Shown one piece after another: positions 1 through 8,488 of a stretch of 64,000 bases of DNA. Positions within the stretch are counted from its first letter, which is position 1. Every line of letters begins with the position of its first letter. A program made the translations under genes and the position numbers. Source of the stretch: Chlorobium sp. (GTDB lineage Bacteria > Bacteroidota > Chlorobiia > Chlorobiales > Chlorobiaceae). The stretch covers positions 1-64,000 of the forward strand of contig JANQGE010000057.1 in NCBI GenBank assembly GCA_028277485.1, given 5' to 3'. The notes beneath the pieces are model-generated. The model made no database searches. It was not told where the DNA came from and saw nothing but the letters and a program-made list of their open reading frames with translations.

Positions 1-128
1 ATTGTCGTGAGCGACTTGAGTACGAGGCGGACGGAGCGCAGAAACCGGAGTGTACATAGAGTACATGAGGATTTCGAGCACCGGCCAACGAAGTAATCAG
101 GACGCGCAACAAATTAATAGAGGTGCCC
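1..128 (+). repeat. MITE-like element, copy cut by window edge
   Basis: This is the long form of the dispersed element, with its left tip outside the window. It begins at ATTGTCGTGAGCG and runs through the internal block with GTACATAGAGTAC to the right terminus TAATAGAGGTGCCC. The same sequence recurs in either orientation at many intergenic sites in this window. It has no coding capacity. Confidence 0.85.
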
Positions 129-158
129 TGAAGACTGTCAACTGATTTGTAGGGTAAC

Positions 159-1076
159 ATGTTACAGTATAGGATTATAAAACGTCGTGGATTACATATC
201 GCAGTCATACTGATGGCTGTATTACTTTGCAGGCCGCTTCAGGCCGGAGATTCACTGCTTTCAAGATACGATCTCGACAACCCGGACAAGGGGCTGAAAC
301 TTCCGGCCGTTCTTAAAGAGATTTCTGGAATTGCGGTATCGGATGATGGTCGCCTGTTCGCACATGATGATGAAAAGGGCACGGTCTACGAGCTCGATGC
401 TCAGACCGGCGGGATCCTCAAGCGCTTTTACATCCATGAAAAACGCTGGTACGGTCGTGACCATGTGCTGGCTGATTTCGAAGATATCGCTATCGTAGGC
501 AAACAGTTTTATATGGTTACCAGTGCAGGGGTTCTTTACGGGTTTTCGGAAGGGGAGGATGAGACAGCGGTAGAAGCAGTCAGGTACGAAACATTTCTGA
601 ACGATCTCTATGATGTGGAAGGATTGTGTTATGATCCTCAGACTGACGCCCTGCTTCTTGCCTGTAAAGAGTATCCCGAAAAGATTTCATTGAAAGAACT
701 TTTCTCCGACAGGAAAAAGGCAAAATCAGGGTTGAAGCCGGTCTATTCGTTTTCACTGAAAACCATGTCACTTGATACGAATCCCAGGTTTCTCATTGAC
801 AGCAAGTCTCTGAAAAAGAAGAGCAAGGATAAAAAGTTCAAGCCGTCCGCCATAGCGCCACATCCGCGCTCCGGGACTTTTTTTGTCCTGGGAGGAAAGG
901 GGAGATTGCTTGTAGAGCTCAGCCCTCAAGGCGATGTTGTCGCTGCTGTCCGGTTGCCTTTAAAAGATCATCCTCAGCCTGAAGGACTTGCGTTTACGTC
1001 CGATGCCGAGATGCTGATAAGTAATGAAGGGCTTGGCAGCAGAGCTTCGCTGTTTCGATATTCGATGAGCAAGTAG
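159..1076 (+). CDS. SdiA-regulated/YjiK-like exported beta-propeller protein
   Basis: The 305-residue protein has a basic N-terminus (KRR) followed by a hydrophobic stretch ending near residue 29 (LQAGD), which looks like a signal peptide, so it probably acts in the periplasm. The rest resembles the SdiA-regulated (YjiK) family, a phytase-like beta-propeller fold: repeated blade-like motifs such as LKEISGIAVSDDGRLFAH, the DFEDIAIVG segment, LYDVEGLCYD and HPQPEGLAFTSD. Family members are poorly characterised; no catalytic function can be assigned. The gene is followed after a short gap by the outer-membrane kinase-like/barrel gene, suggesting a two-gene unit. A MITE copy lies immediately upstream and may have displaced or supplied the promoter. 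Family assignment is fairly confident; function is unknown. Confidence 0.7.
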   Translation: MLQYRIIKRRGLHIAVILMAVLLCRPLQAGDSLLSRYDLDNPDKGLKLPAVLKEISGIAVSDDGRLFAHDDEKGTVYELDAQTGGILKRFYIHEKRWYGRDHVLADFEDIAIVGKQFYMVTSAGVLYGFSEGEDETAVEAVRYETFLNDLYDVEGLCYDPQTDALLLACKEYPEKISLKELFSDRKKAKSGLKPVYSFSLKTMSLDTNPRFLIDSKSLKKKSKDKKFKPSAIAPHPRSGTFFVLGGKGRLLVELSPQGDVVAAVRLPLKDHPQPEGLAFTSDAEMLISNEGLGSRASLFRYSMSK

Positions 1077-1260
1077 CAAGGGTTGCATGTCTGAAGCTGT
1101 TCTTGTCGGGCTTTTTTGTCGTGAAACTCGTATATTGAACCTACTCAGGGTTTTTGCTGTCACGGGAGCCATCGTTGCTTTGGCTTTGCGAGATATGCCG
1201 TGTCCAGTACCCCTTTTTCGAAGAACTGTTTCCTCAGGACAAACTTTTATCGGAAACGTT

Positions 1261-3999
1261 ATGATATGTAGCCGGGCAATTCTTGTTGCGGCAGGGCTGT
1301 TTTTTGCTGTTGTCTTTTTCAGCCCACTTTCAGTCATTAGCGCTCAACCGCAGAAGATCCCGCAGTCGGTCGTCGCTAACCACAAAAATGTGCGGGTGAT
1401 TCCCGGAGAGCATTACAGGGCCGGCGCCCTGCACCGTATGCTGTTCGGTGATCACTGGCGTTCTCTCTGGACATCTCCCGTGGATGTGGAGGTTCTCGAT
1501 CTCGGCAGTTTTGCAGGCGGGCTGAAGCCGTTCAAGATGGGAGGCGGTTTCCAGACAGCAAATCTTCGCTTCATGGGTGCGGACGGAAGAGAGTACCGTT
1601 TCAGGACCGTCGACAAGGATCCTGCCAGGGGGATGCCGAAAAAGTTGCGCAACACTGTGATTTCAAATGTTGTTCAGGATCAGGTGAGTTCGGCGAATCC
1701 TTCGAACGATGCTGTTATTTCCCCGCTGCTTGATGCGGCAGGGGTTTTGCATGCCTCTTCGAAGCTTGTCATCATGCCTTACGACAGGATAGCTCTTGGT
1801 AAGTATTACGAAGATTTTGCAGGCTTGCTGGGTACCATAGGAGAGCGTCCCGACGAGCATGACGGGCCGGAAAATGCCTTTGCCGGTGCCGATAAAGTTG
1901 TCAAGACCTATACATTGTTCGGCAGACTTGAAAAAGACAATAATAACATTGTTGATGCAAAGGCTTACCTCAAAGCTCGCCTGATTGATCTTTTTGTCGG
2001 CGACTGGGATCGTCATTCAGGGCAATGGCGGTGGGCCGGCTACAAACAGGGGGGGAAAACCCTCTGGAAGCCTGTACCGGAGGACCGTGACAACGCTTTT
2101 TCGCGCCAGGACGGGGTGTTTTCATGGGTGATTACCCAGATCATCCCCCGGATAGAGGGGTTTAGTGGCGATTTGGACGAAGTTTACTTTCTTTCATGGT
2201 CAGGTCGTCCTGTTGACCGGCGCATTTTTCCCATGCTGAGCCGGTCTGAATGGAAAAGTGCAGCTTTTGAGCTGCAGGGACTTCTGACGGATGAGCTTAT
2301 CACGAAAGCCGTTCATCGGATGCCTCCGGCCATGTATGAAAAGGAAGGCGACAGGATTGTTCGCGACCTCAAATCGAGGCGTGATCTTCTCATCGAGGCT
2401 TCCGATGAACTTTACCGGATTTACGCTGAAGATGTTGATATCTATACGAGTAACAAGGCGGAGTATGCACAAATAGAGCGTAACGGTGACGGCAGGGTCG
2501 CGGTCAAAATCTACAGAATGCACGGCGGGCCGGGATCACGTGAAGCGGAGCCATTTTATTCGAGGGTTTTCGACCCTGACTATACCTCGGAGATCCGTGT
2601 ATATCTGTTGGGTGGAGATGACCATGCTGATATCAGCGGTACCATCGCAAAAGGTATTGACATTCGTGTTATCGGGGGGGAAGGAAAAGATACGATCGTT
2701 GACAGGGTTGCTGCATCCTCCGGAAGTTTCAGCGTAAAAAGCAGAAACTATTTCTATGATGAGGGGAACAATACGACATTCGGTGTTGGAAAGTATACGG
2801 TAGTTGACCGGCGTGAGACCGAGAAGCCTTCCAGTAATCGTGAAAAGTACGACATGAAGCCCAGGGATTACGGACGCGAGCTGGATACGTCCATAGCGAA
2901 CCTGAAACTTGACTATGCCCCGGAATACGGCGTTTTTCTAGGCTGGGGGGCAATCCTCGAGGATTACGGTTTTCGGAGAGACCCCTATAATTACAATATG
3001 GAACTCTGCGGCGGGGTTGCTTACGGCTCCAAGCTCCGCTACAAGCTGGAATATACAGGTGACTTCCGTTCCTTTATTGACGGGATGAAACTGCTGCTCG
3101 AGGCGGGTACAACCGGGCTCGATATCATCAACTTTTACGGTTTCGGGAATGAATCCGCTTTTGACGCATCACGCTATGACGAGGATGATTTTGAGATCAG
3201 GCAGCAGTTAACATGGATACGTCCGACATTGCTGTTTCCGGCTGATTCCGATTTTCAGTTCAGGGCCGGCTTTGAAGCAACTTTCGTTGATGTTGAGATA
3301 GATTCCGGGTCGAGGCTTGAAGCAATGAAACCATATGGAATCGATGAAGATTTTACCGGCAGCGTTGTCGCGGGTTTTCGGTATGACAGCCGTGACTGCG
3401 GGAAGGAAGTTCTGCTTTCTCCGAGAAGACAGCTTGGCCGTCTCGTACGCACCAGAGTCTCCTGTGGTACGGCAGCGATAAGCGGGACGGTTCTGGATGT
3501 AGAAGGAGCCTATTATCCGGAATTTTTCGGAAACAGCAACGCTTTTGGGAAAATCAAAGCCGAGGGTACCGCATACCTGCCGCTGCCTTCACTACCGTAT
3601 TCGAGACTTGTACTGCGTGCAGGGGGGGAGAAAATATGGGGGGATTTCCCTTTTTATAAGGCGGCTTATCTGGGCGGTTCGATGTCGTTGCGGGGATATG
3701 ATAAACAACGTTTTGCCGGAAACGCCTCACTGTACACCAATTCTGAGCTCAGGCTTTATCTTGGCAGGTTCAAGTTTCTTGTTCCGGTCATGTTCGGTCC
3801 TCTTGCGTTTATTGAGACAGGAAGGGTTTTTTACGAGGGGGAGGATTCCGACAAATGGCATACCGGATATGGCGGCGGGTTCTGGTTAGGGTTTATCGAA
3901 TCCAGGTACGCTCTCAGCGTTGCGGTCGGCAGGGGGGCTGATGACGCAAGACTTACCGACGATATCGGTGTATATGTGAGAACAGGGTTCAGTTTCTGA
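1261..3999 (+). CDS. Outer-membrane barrel (BamA/D15-like) fused to FAM20C-like kinase-like domain
   Basis: I choose the ATG at 1261 (912 aa) because it gives a clear signal peptide (MICSRAILVAAG... ending near SVISA); the frame stays open upstream to 1087. The C-terminal third is a surface-antigen beta-barrel: alternating strands, the BamA-type motif LRGYDKQRFAGN near 3690-3725, and a terminal Phe (TGFSF). The N-terminal part has a Gly-rich loop followed by GREYRFRTVDKDP (about 1582-1626), then GDWDRHSGQW at 1999-2028 and PVPEDRDNAF at 2071-2100. These look like the catalytic loop (DRH) and metal-binding loop (DxD/DNG) of FAM20C/HipA-type atypical kinases. Substrate is unknown. The domain would face the periplasm or the cell surface. 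The barrel assignment is firm; the kinase-like assignment rests on motifs only. Confidence 0.75.
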   Translation: MICSRAILVAAGLFFAVVFFSPLSVISAQPQKIPQSVVANHKNVRVIPGEHYRAGALHRMLFGDHWRSLWTSPVDVEVLDLGSFAGGLKPFKMGGGFQTANLRFMGADGREYRFRTVDKDPARGMPKKLRNTVISNVVQDQVSSANPSNDAVISPLLDAAGVLHASSKLVIMPYDRIALGKYYEDFAGLLGTIGERPDEHDGPENAFAGADKVVKTYTLFGRLEKDNNNIVDAKAYLKARLIDLFVGDWDRHSGQWRWAGYKQGGKTLWKPVPEDRDNAFSRQDGVFSWVITQIIPRIEGFSGDLDEVYFLSWSGRPVDRRIFPMLSRSEWKSAAFELQGLLTDELITKAVHRMPPAMYEKEGDRIVRDLKSRRDLLIEASDELYRIYAEDVDIYTSNKAEYAQIERNGDGRVAVKIYRMHGGPGSREAEPFYSRVFDPDYTSEIRVYLLGGDDHADISGTIAKGIDIRVIGGEGKDTIVDRVAASSGSFSVKSRNYFYDEGNNTTFGVGKYTVVDRRETEKPSSNREKYDMKPRDYGRELDTSIANLKLDYAPEYGVFLGWGAILEDYGFRRDPYNYNMELCGGVAYGSKLRYKLEYTGDFRSFIDGMKLLLEAGTTGLDIINFYGFGNESAFDASRYDEDDFEIRQQLTWIRPTLLFPADSDFQFRAGFEATFVDVEIDSGSRLEAMKPYGIDEDFTGSVVAGFRYDSRDCGKEVLLSPRRQLGRLVRTRVSCGTAAISGTVLDVEGAYYPEFFGNSNAFGKIKAEGTAYLPLPSLPYSRLVLRAGGEKIWGDFPFYKAAYLGGSMSLRGYDKQRFAGNASLYTNSELRLYLGRFKFLVPVMFGPLAFIETGRVFYEGEDSDKWHTGYGGGFWLGFIESRYALSVAVGRGADDARLTDDIGVYVRTGFSF

Positions 4000-4049
4000 A
4001 AAGGAGCATATACTAGCCCTAATGTAATTGGTCTGAGTTGAACGTGGTA

Positions 4050-4086
4050 TTCCCCCCTGAGGTAGTCTCAGGGGGGAAATTTTTTT
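4050..4086 (+). terminator. Strong intrinsic terminator hairpin
   Basis: Perfect 11-bp stem TCCCCCCTGAG / CTCAGGGGGGA around a GTAGT loop, followed by a T-run at 4080-4086. It would end transcription of the barrel gene, but it sits only 12 nt before the ATG chosen for the cyclase, so it may alternatively be a leader hairpin of that gene. Confidence 0.85.
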
Positions 4087-4098
4087 CCGGATCGTCTT

Positions 4099-5187
4099 AT
4101 GCGTGTTGCTCCGAACATATTGAGAGACCTGAAAAGCATTGGGAGAATAATCTTCGGGTTCGTGATGGCTTTTTACGTCTATCTCGCTTTCTTTACGGCG
4201 TTTGGCCATGCATATGAAGAGTTCTATTACCCCAGCGATATCTTTGTTTTGATCCGCTTTACGGTTATCGGGCTTGTGGTCGGTACCGTGGTGGCTGTTA
4301 TGGATGTGTTTTTTTTGTCGAAGATAATCAGAAACCTCAATTTTCTGCTGACGCTTTTCACCGGGACGGTATTCTATGTGGTGCTCTCTCTCACGGTTCT
4401 GCTGCTTTTTGTGATCTGGGAAGAATATCTGTTGTTGCGTAGTTCAGGCAGTTTTTCTCTCGAAAGCCGTTTCAGAACGTTTTTTTCAGGCGAGTTTTTC
4501 GTCCTGATGCTGTACCTGGCGGTTGTCGGTATAGTGATCAACTCTTTCCGGCTTGTTATCCAGAGGGTTGGAGAGAGACACTTCTGGAATGCTGTTTTGG
4601 GGAGGTATCATATTCCTCATGAGGAAGAGCGTGTGTTTATGTTTCTCGATTTGTATAGCTCAACCGCTCTTGCGGAAAATATGGGACATAAACGATACCA
4701 TAACCTGCTTTACGATGTTTTTAACGATGTAGCTGATCCGATAACTATTTATGGCGGTGAGGTTTACCAGTATGTTGGTGACAGTGTTGTTGTTACCTGG
4801 AATATTCAGGACGGCACGAAACGATTGAACTGCATTCGCTGCTTTTTTGACATTCTGAAACGCATCGAGGACTGTGCCGAGGAGTACGAGAAACGTTACC
4901 AATATGTTCCACAGTTAAAAGCAGGTCTGCATGCAGGGAAGGTAATTGCCGGTGAAGTCGGCGGGGAGAAGCGGGAGATTGTTTTTCATGGAGACACGGT
5001 AAACACCGCTGCAAGAATCCAGGGGCAGTGCGAGGAACTCAGCGAGCAAGTGCTGCTTTCAGAAGAACTTCTTTTTCTTTTTCCGGTCAGGCTGCTGAAG
5101 AATTTCAGGACAAGGTTTAAAGGGACGATTTCACTCAAAGGCCGCAGATCGAAGATTTCGCTCTATGCTATCCGTGAACTGGAGTAA
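4099..5187 (+). CDS. Membrane-anchored class III nucleotide cyclase
   Basis: The 362-residue protein has about four hydrophobic segments in residues 15-155, then a class III cyclase catalytic domain (about 175-310). Metal-binding Asp184 (MFLDLYSST) and Asp228 (YVGDSVV) are present, as are the transition-state residues Asn302 and Arg306 (VNTAARI). The residues that usually read adenine differ: the Lys position in GGEVYQYVGD is Gln224, and the Asp position before HGDTVN is Val295. ATP specificity therefore cannot be assumed. It belongs to the YQYVGD subgroup of membrane cyclases. The next gene, convergent and about 230 nt away, encodes an HD/PycTM membrane protein, which makes a cyclic-nucleotide signalling pair possible. 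The nearest upstream sequence is a terminator, so its promoter is unclear. Confidence 0.8.
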   Translation: MRVAPNILRDLKSIGRIIFGFVMAFYVYLAFFTAFGHAYEEFYYPSDIFVLIRFTVIGLVVGTVVAVMDVFFLSKIIRNLNFLLTLFTGTVFYVVLSLTVLLLFVIWEEYLLLRSSGSFSLESRFRTFFSGEFFVLMLYLAVVGIVINSFRLVIQRVGERHFWNAVLGRYHIPHEEERVFMFLDLYSSTALAENMGHKRYHNLLYDVFNDVADPITIYGGEVYQYVGDSVVVTWNIQDGTKRLNCIRCFFDILKRIEDCAEEYEKRYQYVPQLKAGLHAGKVIAGEVGGEKREIVFHGDTVNTAARIQGQCEELSEQVLLSEELLFLFPVRLLKNFRTRFKGTISLKGRRSKISLYAIRELE

Positions 5188-5281
5188 GGTATTGTAGCAA
5201 CATCTGTCACTTGTTACTTTACCAGTGAAGTTGTAATCGTGCTCAGTATCGAAGGTTGCAGAAAGCCGGGTAATAAGGCTG

Positions 5282-5398
5282 ACGCACCTCTATTAATTTG
5301 TTGCGCGCCCTGATTACTTCGTTGGTCGGATAGGAGAGGGTTTCTGTGCTCCGTCCGCCTCGTACTCAAGTCGCTCACGACAATTTATAGAGGTGCCC
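5282..5398 (-). repeat. MITE-like element, short form
   Basis: Complete copy in reverse orientation, about 117 bp. Its inner block is the short variant (a purine-rich stretch then GGATAGGAGAGGG in place of the GTACATAGAGTAC block). The right-hand terminus is CAATTTATAGAGGTGCCC. It lies between the convergent cyclase and HD/PycTM genes. No clear target duplication is visible. Confidence 0.85.
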
Positions 5399-5415
5399 TA
5401 ACGTATACGGGCCGG

Positions 5416-6606
5416 TCAGTGTGTGAACGCGTAAGCATAGAGGCTGATCGAGAGGATCAGTCCAACCATAAAGATATCATACGAGATCTTCAGGTATTTG
5501 TATTTTTTGTCGAGCACCTTGCCAAGGTAATACGTGTCTCGTATCATGTTGGCTACGTAATAGGGTTTGTCCTTGAGCATTTCCTTGACACCCCATTCGT
5601 ACTGGTCAAGATTGAGATTCACGAAAGAACCGAAAAACAGCAGGTTCGCCTTTCTGTCTTTTATGTCTTCCAATGTTGTTTCGTGGCGTGTGACTTTAGG
5701 GCGTGTGGCGAGAATCGAGGTGACGATGGTTGCCACACAGGTAAACAGCATGATGAACGTTGGTATGATGAGGTCCGGGAGCTGATCAAGCTTTCTGACA
5801 AGCAGTGAAATGATAATGGAAAAGATCAGGGAGTTTGTCTGAATCATGATGTTTGCTTTCTGATCAACGATAGCACTGAAACTCACATGGTTTCTGGAGG
5901 ACGTTCGGTAATACACCTCCATGTTGCGCTCTACGCCACGATTTTTTCCGATGTCCTCTTTTTTTTCTTTTTTGGCGGTATCTTTCTTCTTTCTCTGGAT
6001 CTTCTTTTTTTCCAGATCTTCCTGGAGTTTTATAAGATTTTCCTTTTTTCCGGGGTCGAAGGCGTCGCGGGCGAAAGGAGTGAAAAAACTGTGACCGGCA
6101 AAGAAGCCGATATTGAGCTCAAGCCATTCGGTGTCTGTGAACGGGAAGCCGCGGGCTTTTTCAAATTCAGCCCTCAACCGCATATTTTTTTGGGCGTAAC
6201 TGTCTGAACCAAGGTGCACAAGGTCAGCATCACATACAACTTGCTGCAACAGATTTTGCGGCGCCTGGGGTATTTTTGTGGCCAGAATACAGCCTTTGAC
6301 GAGTTCTATGGTTTCACTGTCCACCCCCTGTTTGCTGAGAAAAGCGTCTGCCTCTTCAGCGCTTCTTTGCTCATGGTCTTCGGCAGATTCATGGTAACAG
6401 AGGTCGTGAAACCAGCAGGCAAGCATGACAACGGCAATGGATTCATCCGGCAGGCTCATTCCCTCCGCGATCATTCTGCCTGCTGCAACAGTCTCGCGTG
6501 TGTGGGTTAGATCATGATAAAGCCCCTCTCCCTCTGTCCCGTCGGCATGGAATCGGTGGAAGATATACTCTGATGCTTTTTCAAGCAGTGTGTTATTGAC
6601 GGTCAT
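5416..6606 (-). CDS. HD phosphohydrolase fused to PycTM (DUF5706)-like membrane effector domain
   Basis: I take the ATG at 6606 (MTVNNTLLEKASEY, 396 aa); an upstream ATG at 6633 lies at the edge of a MITE fragment. Residue numbers here count from that upstream ATG. The N-terminal half is an HD-domain metal-dependent phosphohydrolase: YHDLTHT (H40, D41), WFHDLCYH (H76, D77) and CDADL (D135, D137). A Lys/Glu-rich linker (about 202-236) leads to a C-terminal module starting SRNHVSFSAIVDQKANIM with two hydrophobic segments (about 268-310) and a final one (about 385-403). This matches the PycTM/DUF5706 membrane effector family of Pycsar anti-phage systems, where cyclic pyrimidine nucleotides trigger membrane disruption. 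HD-DUF5706 fusions also occur as housekeeping-like proteins in Bacteroidetes relatives, so a defence role is inference. Confidence 0.75.
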   Translation of the reverse strand: MTVNNTLLEKASEYIFHRFHADGTEGEGLYHDLTHTRETVAAGRMIAEGMSLPDESIAVVMLACWFHDLCYHESAEDHEQRSAEEADAFLSKQGVDSETIELVKGCILATKIPQAPQNLLQQVVCDADLVHLGSDSYAQKNMRLRAEFEKARGFPFTDTEWLELNIGFFAGHSFFTPFARDAFDPGKKENLIKLQEDLEKKKIQRKKKDTAKKEKKEDIGKNRGVERNMEVYYRTSSRNHVSFSAIVDQKANIMIQTNSLIFSIIISLLVRKLDQLPDLIIPTFIMLFTCVATIVTSILATRPKVTRHETTLEDIKDRKANLLFFGSFVNLNLDQYEWGVKEMLKDKPYYVANMIRDTYYLGKVLDKKYKYLKISYDIFMVGLILSISLYAYAFTH

Positions 6607-6635
6607 TGCATTGTTTTGCAGAGGGCGTTTCAAAA

Positions 6636-6687
6636 TGCTCCGTTCGCCTTGCTCTTGAACCGCTCATGACAATAAATAGAGGTGCCC
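6636..6687 (-). repeat. MITE-like element, terminal fragment
   Basis: Only the terminal part remains (GCTCCGTTCGCCTTG ... AATAGAGGTGCCC). It lies upstream of the HD/PycTM gene and covers its most likely promoter region. Confidence 0.75.
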
Positions 6688-6754
6688 TTTATATGGGCCG
6701 TGATAGGTGGCATATAATCTTACAAATTTAGGGACTTCTTTTGCATAAAATCAA

Positions 6755-6897
6755 GGGTATCTCTATTAATTTGTTGCACGTCCTGATTACTATCGTTGAG
6801 TGGTGCTTGAAATCCTGTCACGACAGTCGGAGCACTCCGGTTTTGTAGTTTATCCTGAGTTCTCAAGTCGCTCACGACAATGTAAGAAGGAGTGCTT
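6755..6897 (-). repeat. MITE-like element, full length, diverged
   Basis: 143-bp copy in reverse orientation, flanked by the 4-bp direct repeat TCAA (6751-6754 and 6898-6901). The element is diverged: its left tip reads GGGTATCTC and its right tip GAAGGAGTGC. Most of the 323-nt gap between the HD/PycTM gene and the PAP2 gene consists of this copy plus the fragment before it. Confidence 0.75.
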
Positions 6898-6930
6898 TCA
6901 AAAGGAATTTTTGTCGAATCAGCAGTGTAT

Positions 6931-7779
6931 ATGACCGTATCAGCAAAAAGATTCTGGTTTCTTGCGGCAATTGCAGGGTATCTTTGCTCACTGCAGCTTT
7001 TTGCAGCAAAACCGGTTTTTGCCGGCAGCCGTTCAACAGGCGACATTCTTTCAGATGACACGGCGCATTTCTTTCGTGATTTCAGGGATATTTTCTCTTC
7101 TCCCGTACGTTTTGACGGCCGTGACTGGATAACGGTCGGTGCTGTTGCCGGTACTGTTGCCGCAGCGGTGGTATGGGCCGATGTTCCTGTCCGGAAATAT
7201 ATGCTTGGCAACCGTTCCAGGTTTGCCGATGACATCGTATCTGTCGGGGATTACTACGGTAGATTTTCTACCGGTTACTATCTGGGAACTGCTCTTTATC
7301 TTGCAGGCATCGCCGGTGAAGACGACCAGGTGCGTCTTACCGGAAGGGCGGTGCTTGAAGCGCATACCTTTTCATTGCTGATCACCGGTGTCCTGAAAGC
7401 CGTTTCCGGGCGGTCGAGGCCCTGTCTTTTTGAAGGCAACAAGCGTTTCAACTGGTTTGAAACGGAAAACGGGAAATGGTCTCTCCCTTCCGGGCACTCG
7501 GCCGCAGCCTTTGCAATCTCCTCGGTTTTGAGCAAGAGGATCAATCGCCCATGGGCAACTGCGGGACTGTATGCCCTTTCAGGTATAACCGTTCTGGACC
7601 GTATCTACGACGATAAACACTGGCTGTCCGATACCATACTCGGGGCGGCAATAGGAACCGCAGTAGGCCTGGCAGTGGGGCGGATGATCGATGAAGAAGA
7701 GAAAGAGAAGAAAAAGGGAGGATTGGAAACCTTGAATGAGCGGCCGGTTGAGCTGGTACATTTCTCGGTGAGCTTTTAA
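6931..7779 (+). CDS. PAP2-family membrane-associated phosphatase
   Basis: The ATG at 6931 gives 282 aa with a signal peptide (KRFWFLAAIAGYLCSLQLFAA). An upstream in-frame GTG at 6892 lies inside a MITE and is less likely. The three PAP2 motifs are present: KAVSGRSRP (KX6RP), PSGHSAAAF, and DRIYDDKHWLSD (RX5HX3D). The usual Ser before the Arg of motif 3 is Asp. PAP2 enzymes dephosphorylate lipid phosphates such as phosphatidate, undecaprenyl diphosphate or phosphatidylglycerophosphate; the substrate cannot be told here. The C-terminus is charged (EEKEKKKGG). It is convergent with the HAD phosphatase gene, only 19 nt away. Confidence 0.88.
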   Translation: MTVSAKRFWFLAAIAGYLCSLQLFAAKPVFAGSRSTGDILSDDTAHFFRDFRDIFSSPVRFDGRDWITVGAVAGTVAAAVVWADVPVRKYMLGNRSRFADDIVSVGDYYGRFSTGYYLGTALYLAGIAGEDDQVRLTGRAVLEAHTFSLLITGVLKAVSGRSRPCLFEGNKRFNWFETENGKWSLPSGHSAAAFAISSVLSKRINRPWATAGLYALSGITVLDRIYDDKHWLSDTILGAAIGTAVGLAVGRMIDEEEKEKKKGGLETLNERPVELVHFSVSF

Positions 7780-7798
7780 GGACGAATAAAACCCCTTT

Positions 7799-8467
7799 CT
7801 ATGCTTTGTTTTTCGATAACCACTCAATGATTTCTTGTGGCTTTTCAACCAGTTTTTTTGCACCGCTTTCCACAAGCTCCTGCTCCGTTCTGAACCCCCA
7901 AAGTGCCCCGAGCGGGTACATGCCCGCAGCAGTTGCGGTCTGCATATCGACTTCGCTGTCACCTACGTAGAGGATATTTTCCGGAACGATGCCCATCATG
8001 TCAGCCATCAGAAGGGCCCCCTGCGGGTCGGGTTTGTGTTTGATTCCGGGATGGTGCCCGGTGACCTGGTCAAATTTCCATGAGGAGAGCAGTGTCTCGA
8101 CGCACAGTTTTGTGAATCTGTCAGGTTTGTTGGATAAAACGCCTTTTTTAATCAGAGCGGTGTCCAGCCAGTCGAGAAGTTCTTCAATACCGGGGTAGGG
8201 AATGGTATGAGTTTTCCAGGTTTTGGCATAGTGTTCCTGCATCTCTTGCCGGAGCTTCTCAAGAAGTTCATGCCGGCTTTGCAGGTTTTTGGGAAGTGCT
8301 CTTCTGACCAGGTCGTCCATGCCGTAGCCGACGAGGTAGCGGAACTCTTCTATGTTGTGCACCGGGAGCCCGTTGTTGTCCAGGACGCTGTTGAGCGTGT
8401 TTGCCAGGTCTTTAAGTGAGTCGAGAAGCGTGCCGTCCAGATCGAAAATAACCGCTTTGAAATTCAT
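7799..8467 (-). CDS. gph: HAD-family phosphoglycolate phosphatase-like hydrolase
   Basis: 222-residue HAD hydrolase. Motif I is FDLDGTLLDS (nucleophile and acid Asp), followed by an alpha-helical cap; motif II/III is represented by SNKPDRF (Lys) and motif IV by YVGDSEVDM. Its size and cap type fit phosphoglycolate phosphatases (Gph/PGP), which remove 2-phosphoglycolate formed by oxygenase activity or DNA repair. Related HAD phosphatases with other substrates look the same at this level. It starts 21 nt after the methyltransferase gene on the same strand, so the two are probably cotranscribed. Confidence 0.8.
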   Translation of the reverse strand: MNFKAVIFDLDGTLLDSLKDLANTLNSVLDNNGLPVHNIEEFRYLVGYGMDDLVRRALPKNLQSRHELLEKLRQEMQEHYAKTWKTHTIPYPGIEELLDWLDTALIKKGVLSNKPDRFTKLCVETLLSSWKFDQVTGHHPGIKHKPDPQGALLMADMMGIVPENILYVGDSEVDMQTATAAGMYPLGALWGFRTEQELVESGAKKLVEKPQEIIEWLSKNKA

Positions 8468-8488
8468 GGGAGGAGTTTCTTGGAGGCG

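Noticed and set aside
1087..1260. N-terminal extension of the barrel/kinase-like protein
   Set aside because: The ATG at 1261 starts a good signal peptide; the 58 upstream residues would bury it.
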